Shown here: positions 1 to 9,829 of the stretch, one piece after another
How positions within the stretch are numbered: the first letter of the stretch is position 1
Layout of the letters: each line of letters starts with the position of its first letter
Notes under the pieces: model-generated
The model's database searches: none
Told to the model about the DNA's origin: nothing
Seen by the model: the letters and a program-made list of their open reading frames with translations, nothing else
Made by a program: the position numbers and the translations under genes
Assembly (NCBI RefSeq): GCF_000003605.2
Contig: NW_003156241.1
Location: forward strand, 54,112-84,727
Direction of reading: 5' to 3'
From: Saccoglossus kowalevskii
Lineage: Eukaryota; Hemichordata; Enteropneusta; Harrimaniidae
Length of the DNA: 30,616 bases

Positions 1-217
1 TAGGAATTGGCAAAGATACAAACAATTTACTAGCTCTTTTGTTGTTTTGTGGATCCAAATCAAAGTTTAGAAAATGAATGTGGTAGAATTATTTATTTAT
101 TGTTAAATAACGATCATGTATCTTGTAACGTTTCATCATTAATAAAAAAAAAAAAAATTGGAGGCCTTTATCATTGCTAGCTCCCGGTTGTAGTTTCAAG
201 CAATTGCACGCCCTGGT
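1..217. other. Unassigned sequence with an A-run
   Basis: No gene is recognised. A run of 14 A lies at 144-157. Short open stretches are present in more than one frame and shift between frames, so this could be the 3' end of an old retroposed element, but no motif supports that. Confidence 0.4.
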
Positions 218-421
218 CTAGACTGGCGCAGTCGGGGCGATTACTTTGTTTTTGTAATTTGAATAAAAAAAAATAAATCGCGAAATGAAAATAAAAAAAA
301 TCGCAAAATGAAGGTGTTAGCGCGAAATCGCAGTTTCAGGGGAACACCTCCATTTCGCGATTTTTTTTATTTTAGTTAAGACTACAAAAACTAATTAATC
401 GCCCCTACTCTGCCAGTCTAG
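218..421. mobile_element. Foldback MITE-like element with long terminal inverted repeats
   Basis: The left end (CTAGACTGGCGCAGTCGGGG, then CGATTA) is repeated as the reverse complement at the right end (read inward CTAGACTGGCAGAGTAGGGG, then CGATTA). The similarity continues inward for roughly 90 bases through A-rich and TCGCGAAATG segments to GGTGTT on both arms, so almost the whole element is a large imperfect hairpin. It has no coding capacity. This is a non-autonomous DNA element. The superfamily is not assignable because no target duplication is clear. Confidence 0.8.
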
Positions 422-689
422 CTCTGGTCGTACTACTAGCTCGACTGCTCGCGTTAGTCCTGCTGTGTCGATTTTTCAGTAAAGAACGACCCGTAATTCA
501 GTTTTTAAAACGTAGTTACAAACGCAGTGTATAAGTATTTTCCCAACAAAAACACGAGTAGAACCTTGAATTCAACACTACAGCAACGTCATGTTAAGTC
601 AGGTGATAACCACGTGATGATCACGCCATCAATCGCTCTCTCGTGGACCGCGCTGTCGTGGACCCTTTCTCTCGTGGCCTGTCTGCAGC
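422..689. other. Unassigned sequence between foldback element and LINE
   Basis: An open frame runs from 527 into the LINE, but its first 55 or so codons show no reverse-transcriptase similarity that I can recognise. They probably represent flanking DNA that happens to be open. Nothing else is seen. Confidence 0.4.
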
Positions 690-1374
690 CACACCTCCCT
701 CCTCAGTCTTGGAGTACGAGCCTTCTAGTACCCATACACAAATCAGGATCTAAGTCCTCCCCGTCAAATTACAGGGGAATAGCTATCTCTAGCTGTCTGG
801 GAAAATTATTCAATAGTATTCTGAATAATAGGTTGACTTCTTTCTTAGAACAAAAAAACATTCTTTCAAATAACCAATTTGGATTTAGATGTGAATGTAG
901 GACGACAGACAACATTTTCATCTTAAAAACACTTATCAACAAATATATTTACCATAACAATAAAAAGGGCAATAAATTGTATGCCTGCTTTATTGATCTT
1001 CGAAAGGCCTTTGATAGTGTTTGGCATAATGGCCTTTTTCCTAAACTTCTTAATAATGGTATTACTGACCACATGTATAAAATTATTAAAAACATGTATA
1101 GTAAAATTAAGTATAAAGTTAAATGTAAAGAAGGACTAACAGAACCATTTAACTCCAATATTGGTGTTAAACAAGGCTGTAATCTCAGTCCAATTCTTTT
1201 TAACCTTTTTCTGAATGACCTTCTCAACAGTTTCAATTCTGATTGTGATGCTCCAATGCTTGAAAATTCGCCTGTCAACTGCCTACTTTATGCAGATGAC
1301 TTTGTCCTTCTCTCTAGAACAAAGCATGGACTACAATCTGGTCTGGATAACTTGTCAGAATATGTTAATAAATG
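690..1374 (+). pseudogene. LINE reverse transcriptase, N-terminal to palm part
   Basis: This open stretch holds the RT fingers and palm. The order of blocks is normal: template-grip region, the Asp of CFIDLRKAFD, the GVKQGCNLSP block, then LLYADDFVLLS. It ends at an in-frame TGA directly before QLTVNPEKTKVLVF, which is the expected continuation of the RT, so the stop is an inactivating change rather than a natural end. The upstream part of the pol ORF (endonuclease) is missing by 5' truncation. Confidence 0.9.
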
Positions 1375-1473
1375 ACAATTAACTGTAAACCCAGAAAAAA
1401 CAAAAGTATTAGTTTTTAACAAATCAAACAGATGTCTAAACAGTGACACTTTCTTTCTAGGGGCAGTGACATT

Positions 1474-1887
1474 GTGACAGTCAAAACATTCAATTATCTT
1501 GGCTTAATAATCAGTGCAAATGGAAAATTTAAGGAAGCTCTAAAGCACCTTAAGAGAAAGGCTCAAAAAGCACTGTTTTCTCTCAAAACTAAATTAGGCA
1601 CAATACACAATTTGTCCATCACCTTGTCACTATCGCTTTTTGACAAACTAATACGACCGATACTTGTTTATGGTAGTGATGTGTGGCATGACGAGTTCTC
1701 ATCCAAATCACCAGTTGAGGACATTAATGTTCAATACTGTCGATATCTCCTTCAAGTTTCACAAAGAACCCCAATTATAGGAATTTACAGCGAGTTAGGA
1801 AGATACCCTTTGGATATATTTATTAAAAATCAATTAATAAAATATTACAACCGCATTAAGAAGCTTTTTCAGTTAATAAAAGCCTAA
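1474..1887 (+). pseudogene. LINE RT thumb / connection region
   Basis: It continues the same LINE in a shifted frame. FNYLGLIISANG is the usual post-palm block, followed by KALFSLKTKLG and the RPILVYGSDVW block that follows RT in many jockey-superfamily elements. It ends at a stop after FQLIKA, where the family normally reads on. Confidence 0.85.
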
Positions 1888-1901
1888 AAACTAAGTGGTA
1901 T

Positions 1902-2477
1902 TTGGAAATTACAGACTTGCTGAAGAATATTAAACAGGAATGTTTAATTAATAAAAGTGATAAATTAACTTCAACAGACATAAATATCATCAAGTCCAAC
2001 CTCAAACATAAATTTACATCCCATTGGAAAGAAATCCATAGTGATATTCGTGAAAAGTTTGAGGGGAAAAAACAAACTCAGAACTTACAGAACATTTAAT
2101 TCAATATCAGTATGGAATCATATCTCATCAATATCAAAAACATTGATTTGAAAACTAGTCTGGCTAAGTTCCGTCTGAGTGACCATGCCCTCAAGATTGA
2201 GACTGGCAGACACAATTGTACTCCACTCAATAACAGGGTTTGTTACATGTGTAACCAAGATACCATTGAAAATGAATTTCATTTTATGGTGGAATGTCCC
2301 AAATACAGGAATAGACTCTGTGTTCTGTTTAATACAGCGACTGATGTGATTGACTCCTTTCACAACCTGCCTCCTGTAGAACAGTTCACTGCACTGTTAA
2401 ATAATGATAGTATTGTCATCCAGGTAGCACAGTATATCAACAAGTGCTTTGAAATTAGACAACAAATTTTGGATTAA
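1902..2477 (+). pseudogene. LINE C-terminal region with CCHC-type knuckle
   Basis: There are two open stretches, separated by a stop near 2097. The second has CYMCNQD, then H and C in C-x2-C-x9-H-x4-C spacing, embedded in the typical NEFHFMVECPKYRNRL block. The terminal stop at 2475-2477 is likely the natural end of the pol ORF. Confidence 0.85.
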
Positions 2478-2865
2478 TTGAAGGAGTTGTTTTTATTATT
2501 TATTTTCCCATTAATATTCTGTTTTTGTAGATTAGTTTATTTTTTTTATTACTTCCTTATTAATACTGTATTCTTTTACTATTAATCTGTAACCATTGCC
2601 ACTCTCTCCGGGGAGTGAGTAAGTGTTAATAAATAAATAAAAAAAATAAAGACAAAAATAAACATACATAAACAGCAACATTTCCTTCTTCTTTCACAAC
2701 ACAACTGCTGTGTCAGCTTTGTAGTGGGGCTTCATTAACACCACATTCTGATTCAAAAATGAAGGCAATCATAACACCAATGTAGGCACCATGTCTGACA
2801 ATAGACCCCGAATACCTGCATTTTTCACCGTTAGGACCAGTTATTGTTTTTATAATCATGGAGCT

Positions 2866-2905
2866 AAAAAACAATCTTTTTGGAGCTAAAAAAAGATTGT
2901 TTTTA
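2866..2905. repeat. Short A/T hairpin
   Basis: AAAAACAATCTTTTT and AAAAAGATTGTTTTT face each other across a short spacer that contains GGAGCT. The segment GGAGCTAAAAAA also occurs twice as a direct repeat. Confidence 0.6.
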
Positions 2906-2919
2906 AAGTCGTGGTAGTA

Positions 2920-3115
2920 CTGTAAAATACTTTATTTGAGATAGAATTTTTTTTCTCTGAAAAGATTTTTTGGGTGTTTTGTATGGAATTTATTTTCACT
3001 GATTTTTGACGAGTTGAATGTAAAATATAGGAAAAAAGGTATATTCGCTGGATTTTATTTTCACTGATTCATTCCTTCAGCGAAAATAGTGAAAATTAAT
3101 TCCAAGCGTTTTTAC
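2920..3115 (+). mobile_element. MITE family A, copy 1 (right end lost)
   Basis: The left end CTGTAAAATACTTTATTT follows a TA dinucleotide and matches the left end of the copy at 24273. Internal blocks (GGTATATTCGCTGGATTT, then ACTGATTCATTCCTTCAGCG and AATTCCAAGC) are shared with the copies at 6728 and 24273. The right terminal repeat is not recognisable. It is non-coding and probably of the TA-inserting (Tc1/mariner-type) group. Confidence 0.75.
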
Positions 3116-3454
3116 ATTTAAAAAATGTCCTCCAGCTACCAGTTAGTATCAGATTCATCCATGTGCTGAGGTCTATACACAGAGTGTGAATTTCACTAAT
3201 TTTGACCAACATCAGCTTAAAACGCATTTCTACCCACTGAAATATAATATAATATAATAGTTATTTTGTTTTTTTTAATATCTTACTTTTGTTGCTATAA
3301 ACTGATGGAAACACTGTATTTCTAAGGATGCAATAAATTATCTTTATTATTAATACGACATACCATGCTGAAATCATAGGTATATACAAACATAGTCCCG
3401 TGAGGAACTGTGGTACAAACAATTGGCTCAAATGATTTAATGCATCTCTTGCAG

Positions 3455-3511
3455 AATGTTGGTTGAAAATAGTGACATGCTGGACTTTGATTTGGATTTA
3501 GATTTTGATGG
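3455..3511 (+). CDS. RNF181: RNF181 exon (acidic segment)
   Basis: A pyrimidine-rich acceptor (CTCTTGCAG) precedes it and a consensus donor GTGAGT follows. It reads [18 protein letters not shown] plus GG of the next codon. The exon begins with the last base of a codon, so the Met at 3456 is probably internal. It joins the next exon in phase (GG+A). Confidence 0.82.
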
Positions 3512-6500
3512 GTGAGTACTATACATATTGGTAAATTGTAATGTCCATCACTAAACTGTGATTCATGATTTGTGTAACTTATTCTCAAAGACGGATCTAC
3601 ATCACGTTCCCTCAAACATATCGCATTGTAAAATCATTTATTTTTTGATGATTTTGATGTTTGAGCCTTTTCATTAGGTTTTTAAATTTCACAAATTTGG
3701 CAATGAGTTTTATTGTTATTTTACATGGATTTTAATTTCGCGAATTTTACTTATCAGCGAAAACAGCGCAATTAAAACGCAGTGAATAAATAATGTCTAT
3801 ACAGTAGCAGTAATTTTTGGATCAAACAAAATAGCTTTTGTAATGTAACATTGCCTTTACACAGATTTACTCTACCTGGTGAGAGGAGAGCACCGCCAGC
3901 GTCAATAGCCGTTGTACAAGCTCTACCATCTATAGAAATATCTGCTAAACAAGTCCGTAAGTATAACTGAAGAGTCAATCAATATTGTCATGAGTCTGAA
4001 TATAATTACCAACCTTGAATCTGACATTAGCTTATTGGGCGATGGATGTTAATATCACGCAAGACTATCGTACAGTCCAAAAGATTGCTTTATTCACGGC
4101 TCCACCTAACAAATATTCCTATGATAAATGGCAATTGTGACCTTTTGAATTTCACCACCAATTCCCTCTTTCCATCACAAATGTACAAAATAGTCCCATT
4201 TATAGTTTGCATTTTCCTTCAGAAGATTGGGACAAAATTAGCCAAAGTTTTTGGGTAAAAACTGAATAGTGACTCAAATTTTGTTTGTTAGCTCCAAAAT
4301 TAGGGTTTATTCCCAGAAATATTTAAGATTTAGAAAAAAAGTGCCGAAGATTTTGAGTGACAAATTGTGGTGGTGAAAAAGGTTAATAGCTGGGGTCTTT
4401 TTGAAAAAAGTTATCGGGTACGAAGTATACCAAACTATGTATTATTAAATACTACATTTTGATTCGTCACTATTGTTTTAACAGTCTACTAACCTTCAAT
4501 AGAAGTTTTTTGTTCAGCATTTACTAGGAAAGTACTCTTTCTTAGTTCCAAACAGTACCTGTTTACTAGTTTCTTTATTCTTAACAATACCCATATACTG
4601 GGAGAGGACTGTTTTTCTGAACTAGTTTGTTTGTCTCACATGACGACTCAAGTGAAGATCACAACATTCCCCTTACTATTTAAAAATGCTAAATTTCAGC
4701 AGAATCACCCTCGATTCGATTTTCAGATTGATGAGTTGTGTGAATGCATGGTCACTATTGAATGAGCAATAAAGCAGGTGATTGAAAGCATTATTTTACC
4801 AAGTTTTGTACATGAATCAGTTGCAATTTCTACTGGTCACTCTCCTTCATTACAAAATGAGTTACGCAACACACATACACTGTGACAACAAACACTGTTT
4901 GTTCAATAACCCACATCATTGCTCTGTAACTTTATAAGATTTTAATGCTGTCTTGTAAAACTATAGTTCTGTATCCACTCTGTCAGTCCCAATATAATTT
5001 TGCTTGGTACTCTTAGTACTATTTTAATTCCTCCACATAATCTACCTATCAAATCTCAGTATACAACAGTTGGTATGTAGGGAATTTTGCATTTTTTTGG
5101 GATCATTCTAACTACTCCCAATCAAGCTCAAAGTGATTCTTCAGTAGTCTTTGTTCATCCTTCACAGGTATTTAAGACACAATCATGGTGACTAATCAGG
5201 TTCTCTCATCAATGTTTTGGCCGTTTTACTACACACTGTTGCTGCATAATTTCCCACCAATTTGGTTCTCTACGATCTTTTCTCATTTAATTGCCACTGT
5301 TAGGAATGTGCAGCCACTTAACTTTTATTCTGGCAGCCCAATATACTTTTATATTGACTTGACAGATTAATGTTTGGAAGCATTTTAAAATTTACTGTAA
5401 AATGACAATTTTTCACTGGGTTTAAATTTCGCTGATTTACCATTTCAGGTATATTTAGTGGATTTTAAATTGAAAGTTTTGTAATATAGATAATGTGTTC
5501 TATGCTAAATTTTACATATTCACTGGGTTTTAATTTAGCGCATTTTCCTGTCAGCGAAATAAGCAAAATTAAAACCCAGTGAATAATTAACCCTTTTACC
5601 AGGGGGGGGGGGGGAGTTGCATGATTCGATTGGTTGAAATAATCATCTCTTTTGCATAAATTAATATTCATGAGCAATAAAAAACTCGTCTTTTCAGTAA
5701 AATTGTGCCAAAATGCTTTCCGATAGCATACATGTTAGTTCTAAATTGACTGATACTATCGATACGAGCTGAAAAAATAATCGGAAAAATAATGTTAAAG
5801 TATTTTTTGAGACACGTTTTCGATCAGACTGCAGCTAAATGTTGAAAGTAAGCACAGGTTTTCTCATTACCATGATCTTAGCAAGTTACGAAATTCATGA
5901 AGAATGCAGAGGCACGTTTATATTTCACTCTATTACTATTGCTCAAAATTGCTCAAAATGTTTTCGGTGACTTTTATCAGTGACAAGTTACCTAATTAGT
6001 ATGCATTTCGAGAAACCACAGTGTGTGAGCATGCGCAGTTTGAAATGGAACATATTTGAACGCAATAAAATCACGCGTAGAACTCGGGCTCCAGCAATAC
6101 AATTGTGGCGTCAAACTGGTTGTCGGTTGAATTGTTTTGCAATAGACATAATTTTGGAGCCAGTATTCGTCTATGAAATGTTTCTAAGTTTTGTTGAGGA
6201 TTAATCTGTAAAGAAATTGCTGAAATTATTTCATCTGTTCGTAAACGAGACGTTGTTGCTTTGACGATGGGCTACGGGCGACTGACGTCGAAACGTTCCA
6301 TTCAGATCGGATGGCGCCCTCTCGTGCCAATCCCCCCCTGCCTTTTACAGTATATTAATTAAACTTGCATGTTTTGTGTTCGTTAACATTTAATTTATTC
6401 ATCTAATTTGCATATTCAATACTAGTATAACAAAATTCAACTTGGTCAAAACAATATTTGAGGTTCTTCCAGAAGGATACCCGAATCCTAATTTTAAATC

Positions 6501-9500
6501 TTTGGTGAGTTCTTTCTAAGATTTCTTTAATTTTTTTCTTTCAGAGATGGGTAAAAAGTGTCCAGTTTGTTTATTAGAGTTTGATATTCATGAAAAAGCC
6601 AAACAGTTGCCATGTCAACACCAGTTTCATTCAGGATGTATATTGCCATGGTTAAAAAAGGTATGTTAAGACACAGACATGTTGCATCTTATCTCTTGAA
6701 TGCATCAGGACTATTATGAAATACTTTTAATATTTTTGCTGAAGGAATTTATCTTTGCTGAAGGAATGATTCAGTGAAAATAAAATCCAGCAAATATTCT
6801 CATTTTTCTATATTTTACACTCAACTCGTCAAAAATCAGTGAAAATAAAGTCCATACAAAATACCCAAAAAGTTTTAATAGCGAAAATTAATGCCAGATA
6901 AAATAAAGTATTTGTCTTGGTAAGCCTTGGTTTCTGGCAACCTTTCACAAATGACAAATTATTTTGACATTTGGCTATGTCAATTTATGTCACTATCACA
7001 GTGGCAAAAAAGCATTTCAAACAAAATATTATTTTGAAAATACTAAAAATTGCATCATCGGAAATTATTTATTCGATAACAACATTATGTTAATTGAGCG
7101 CATGCTTTAGAGGTGCCTCCAATCAGATCTATGGATTTTACTTCTCAGTGCAATCCAGCACAGGCTCTAGGAATTTGTATTGTATATAATCACATAAGAA
7201 AGACCAACTCTTATCAAAACATCGTTATTGACACAACTGCTTGGCCAATATCACAAAAAATGCTATGTTAAAAATAAGTGTTGAGTAGTCGCCATTCTGT
7301 TCTCGTTCACGACTATATAAAATTATGATGCACATTAATATAGGAATGGACACATAAATTATTGGTGGGAAGCCGTTAGAGGCTTAGCCTCTCAATATGG
7401 CAACATATTTGTCATCTCACCCAGGACTCTCCGTAATTTGTCATCTTTTACCATAAACCAAGAGGTTCACTCGACAGAATTTCAATAGATGGTGCCCTCT
7501 GGAGGCAACTCCACAACAGATTTTCGATTGCAAGTGATTTACTGTTCAACAGCGATATATATAGCAAATATGGTATGCTTGCAATGGCCATTACAAAGTG
7601 ACACTAATGACACAGGAAATGTTTTTTTTTAAATAAAAATCAGAGAAAAAAAAGAATGCTATTGTAGTTTCAAAAATTTTGCTTATGACTATTGTTTTGT
7701 TTCACTAGCCATTATTATTTTTCATATCATATCTTGGTCGCTTAAAGCGGGAAGGTAGTCGTCTGCGCACGCACGGAAATTGAGTCCCAAGTGATGATAT
7801 CACATGCTAAAAACGCTCACGCAATAGCTATCTGATGCATGTGCAGGTGAAGACTCTCCCACTTTAAGGTTTAAGTTTGCAATCATTATATTATTGCTAA
7901 ATGCAAAATGCAAACATATGGTTACAGAGTTACTTTTGTCAAATTTTAATCAGATTGCAGAAGCCCATGAAAGTGAAGGCATGCAATAACATTTGATCAG
8001 TCATCCAATTAAGTTTCTTTTACTCCGAGTCTACCGGGGTACTTCATTATCAACAAAACTGGAAACGACTAGCGTTCTTTTGTCTTGAACCGCAGTGCGG
8101 GTAAACAAACAGTTCACACGCGGGCCGAGGAAGTCAGACAGATTACAATACCTTCAAAAGTTACCGTCATGCAAAGCGATACCTCATTGTATGACTTCAC
8201 TTTGACTTCAAATTCGGGCAACCACAACGTAAACAAACATGTAAACAAAATTATCACTATGAAATTTGGGATTTTTGAACCCAGATACGCATCACAATCA
8301 GCCTACCAACTCATAAACATCCAGTTCCTGCAATTCAAAGATTAATATCGGGAATTATGTTCATTTTCCCCGTTTTAATAGGGGAAAAAACTTCGCGTGT
8401 CAACATGCTGACATTGCTAAACAAATCTCAATTTAACATTAATAAAATGCGGTGTGACAAATAACAAATCAGCCCACCAATTTTTAATGATATGTTTCGA
8501 TCATAAAATGTCAAAATCAAAGACAAACATTGGTTTCGCGCCGAGAAGTATGGTAAATAAAATTGACTTAATTTCAATCACCCCAAAATCAAAAACGACA
8601 AATATCTGGGTAAAGGTACGAAAATTTGTTGCGAAAATGTGTCGCTGGTGGTAAAATAGATGAATTAAAGAACTACTCGCCGGCTAAAATATGACCTTGT
8701 ACAGATATCCTGATTAAAAAATTATATGAAAAAGTACGAATTCTGGAATAAACAACTAAGTTGTAAAAAAATACATAACACTGACGATGTCAAATCACGT
8801 GACAATGCCTTGCCCACACCCGCAATGCGCCTTTGCCAGAGAAGGAGACCAATTCACACATAATACAATGACAGTTTCTAGACCGGGAATAGAGGGACTG
8901 TGACTTAATATATGATTTTGTTCAAGTCCAATTCTGATCTTTGGTAGGCTGATGGGTGAATAGCGCCCTCTAGTGATAAAACCATAGAATTTGCTGTAGA
9001 CTATATCTGACTGAAACACATTTTTTTTTTACTCCAGACAAACTCTTGTCCAGTTTGTAGACATGAACTATTGACTGATGACCCCGACTATGAAGAATAT
9101 CGCAAGCAAAAAGTATGAATTATTAATTATTCAAAGGGGGAATGTGATAATAGTACCCATCAAGTGTTGTCCAAAATGGGTCATGTGCATCTGTCCTTTG
9201 ACCCAACTTTTCTTAGACATGCCGTACCCAATTTTGTTCATACATCGTGTGGCTACTTTTCTTTATTTTGAACGTTAATGTGAGACTTTTGTCTCAGGAA
9301 CAATAACATGTTTTCAAATGTTTCTTAGGCATGCCAGGGCCAATTTCATTCATTCTTGATAATTATATCACTAATGGTGGCCAATTGGTGGCCATATTTT
9401 TCTTACAAATGTTCTCTACCCATTTCTCAGATACACATTCACAGATTTTGCTAAAATCAAGAGAATTTCATGTTCTCTTTGGTTATTTTGTTGAAATTTA

Positions 9501-9829
9501 GCAATTTAAAATCACAAAATGTTTTATTCAAAAAGAGGCAACTGGCAGTCATGTTGGTTTTATTTTAATTTCCCAGACATGCAGGCCAATTTGATTAATT
9601 TGTCACCTGCATATTTTATAAATTCTTTTTAAAATTATAGTTTCCATCATACAAATTAATTATTACATTCATCTCCATGGAAGTTATTTTTACAACTACG
9701 CCCTCTCTATGCAATTAAATAAATACTGTTGTTTTTATGGCTCATGCACGTTACATTTTTTTTTTACAGGAAAAATCAAAAGAAAAAGAAGCACGAGTGG
9801 AATCCTTGCATAATTCTATGTATACGTGA
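3455..9829 (+). CDS. RNF181: RNF181-like RING-H2 E3 ubiquitin ligase (5 exons, first exon not found)
   Basis: The exons are 3455-3511, 3865-3956, 6545-6660, 9038-9112 and 9770-9829. They have GT-AG borders and compatible phases and give one 132-residue open frame. RNF181 is a cytoplasmic RING-H2 ubiquitin-protein ligase; the human protein has 153 residues, so about 20-25 N-terminal residues (the YFDEH-type start) are missing and probably lie left of the window. Visible regions are an acidic [13 protein letters not shown] segment, then [15 protein letters not shown] (the family's PPA..K..VENLP block), and a complete RING-H2: CPVC, x14, C-x-H-x2-H-x2-C, x10, CPVC. Next comes the family-specific [17 protein letters not shown], and the end is ESLHNSMYT, matching the vertebrate LHGAMYT end. 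All eight zinc ligands are intact. Introns 2 and 3 are swollen by MITEs. The hnRNP gene is convergent with it. The family assignment is very sure; the 5' end is open. Confidence 0.95.
3725..3802. mobile_element. MITE family B, partial copy
   Basis: A hairpin-like segment is shared with 5517-5585: ATTTTAATTTCGCG on the left and GCGCAATTAAAACGCAGTGAATA as the opposite arm on the right, with TTATCAGCGAAAA between. It ends ATACAGTA, like the right end of family A. It sits just upstream of the RNF181 exon at 3865. Confidence 0.65.
3865..3956 (+). CDS. RNF181: RNF181 exon (pre-RING PPA block)
   Basis: The acceptor is TTTACACAG and the donor GTAAGT. It encodes [20 protein letters not shown], then [10 protein letters not shown]. 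It ends in phase 1, and the C joins AG of the next exon to make Gln before MGKKCPVC. The opposite strand is also open here, which is a shadow. Confidence 0.9.
5395..5592. mobile_element. MITE family B, foldback copy
   Basis: It starts CTGTAAAATG after a TA. A perfect 20-bp inverted repeat (TATTCACTGGGTTTTAATTT at 5517-5536 and its complement at 5566-5585) encloses CCTGTCAGCGAAATAAGC. The CACTGGGTTT(T)AAATTTCGC motif occurs a third time near 5414. It is non-coding. The right boundary is uncertain. Confidence 0.75.
5602..5614 (+). repeat. Run of 13 G
   Basis: This is an uninterrupted G homopolymer directly after the family B MITE. It is a likely unstable or miscalled site. Confidence 0.9.
6545..6660 (+). 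CDS. RNF181: RNF181 exon (first part of RING-H2)
   Basis: The acceptor is TTTCTTTCAG and the donor GTATGT. It encodes [20 protein letters not shown], then [18 protein letters not shown], which supplies zinc ligands 1-6 of the RING-H2 finger (C, C, C, H, H, C). Confidence 0.96.
6728..6914 (-). mobile_element. MITE family A, copy 2 (inverted)
   Basis: Read on the minus strand, it follows copy 1 nearly throughout: AATACTTTATTTTATCTGGC, then TTTTTGGGTATTTTGTATGG, GATTTTTGACGAGTTGA, GCTGGATTTTATTTTCACTG and ATTCCTTCAGC. The outermost terminal bases have decayed. Confidence 0.78.
7746..7863. mobile_element. Short MITE flanked by TTAA
   Basis: The left end AGCGGGAAGGTAGTCGTCTG mirrors the right end (read inward AGTGGGAGAGTCTTCACCTG), about 30 bp at roughly 70% identity. 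Both ends are flanked by TTAA (7742-7745 and 7864-7867), the target duplication of piggyBac-type elements. It is non-coding. Both the superfamily and its status as a single insertion are inferred. Confidence 0.7.
9038..9112 (+). CDS. RNF181: RNF181 exon (last RING cysteines and DPDYEEY block)
   Basis: The acceptor is a T-run followed by ACTCCAG, and the donor is GTATGA. The 25 codons read [20 protein letters not shown], then YRKQK. The two cysteines of CPVC complete the RING. The region after it is diagnostic for RNF181 rather than RNF115/126. Confidence 0.96.
9770..9829 (+). CDS. RNF181: RNF181 last coding exon
   Basis: The acceptor is TTTTTTTTACAG. It encodes [19 protein letters not shown] and stops at TGA 9827-9829. 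The charged helix followed by LHNSMYT matches the conserved RNF181 C-terminus. Confidence 0.95.
   Translation, partial: EKSKEKEARVESLHNSMYT

Larger units (their letters stand above)
690..2652 (+). mobile_element. 5'-truncated, degraded non-LTR retrotransposon (LINE)
   Basis: The fragment starts inside the reverse transcriptase and keeps its 3' end. Visible RT blocks are VPIHKSGS and NYRGIAISSCLGKLF (fingers), CFIDLRKAFDSVW with the first catalytic Asp near 995, GVKQGCNLSPILFNLFLNDL, and the YADD catalytic box at 1289-1300. The endonuclease region is absent. The frame is interrupted by an in-frame TGA at 1372 (NK*QLTVN, where the family usually has Trp), a frameshift around 1430-1480, another break at about 1885-1902 and a stop near 2097. 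The C-terminal part carries a zinc-knuckle pattern C-x2-C-x9-H-x4-C at 2241-2297. A 3' UTR follows the stop at 2475-2477 and ends in an A/T-rich AATAAATAA-type tail. The layout fits the jockey superfamily (CR1/L2/RTE-like), but the clade cannot be fixed by eye. It is a dead copy. Confidence 0.93.
2653..3454. other. Presumed RNF181 first-intron sequence
   Basis: Apart from the MITE at 2920-3115 and a small hairpin at 2866-2905, no gene is recognisable here. The stretch lies upstream of the first RNF181 exon found and is taken as intron. An AT-rich short tandem repeat of the type (AATAT)n lies around 3240-3260. Confidence 0.5.
3957..6544 (+). other. RNF181: RNF181 intron (about 2.6 kb)
   Basis: It contains the family B MITE (5395-5592), a 13-G run and the foldback-like motif near 6263-6300. 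No further coding exon with support is seen. The open frames at 4046-4258, 5185-5370 and 5980-6204 show no family features. Confidence 0.7.
6661..9037 (+). other. RNF181: RNF181 intron (about 2.4 kb)
   Basis: It holds a family A MITE, a TTAA-flanked MITE and two GAGGGCG-type motifs (7491 and 8962 areas). The open frames at 8085-8345 and 8454-8654 are not recognisable as coding. Confidence 0.7.

Noticed and set aside
1-160. Possible 3' end of another LINE or a last exon
   Set aside because: Frames shift within 100 bases and no motif is recognisable. An A-run alone is not enough.
949-1278. Minus-strand frame inside the LINE
   Set aside because: Antisense shadow of the reverse transcriptase.
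3322-3615. 97-codon frame on the minus strand
   Set aside because: It overlaps the RNF181 exon at 3455-3511 in antisense and shows no domain.
3772-3978. Minus-strand frame containing [17 protein letters not shown]
   Set aside because: It is the antisense shadow of the RNF181 exon at 3865-3956.
6263-6305. Possible hammerhead ribozyme (CTGA...GAAAC pattern)
   Set aside because: The CUGANGA core is not matched (CTGACGTCGAAAC lacks the required spacing and stem II).
6426-6504. Apparent RNF181 exon reading [14 protein letters not shown] just upstream of the RING exon
   Set aside because: The KT..E.LP resemblance is tempting, but the exon at 3865-3956 fits the family block better, has stronger splice sites, and joins both neighbours in phase. 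The 6426 version would need a weaker acceptor and breaks the chain.
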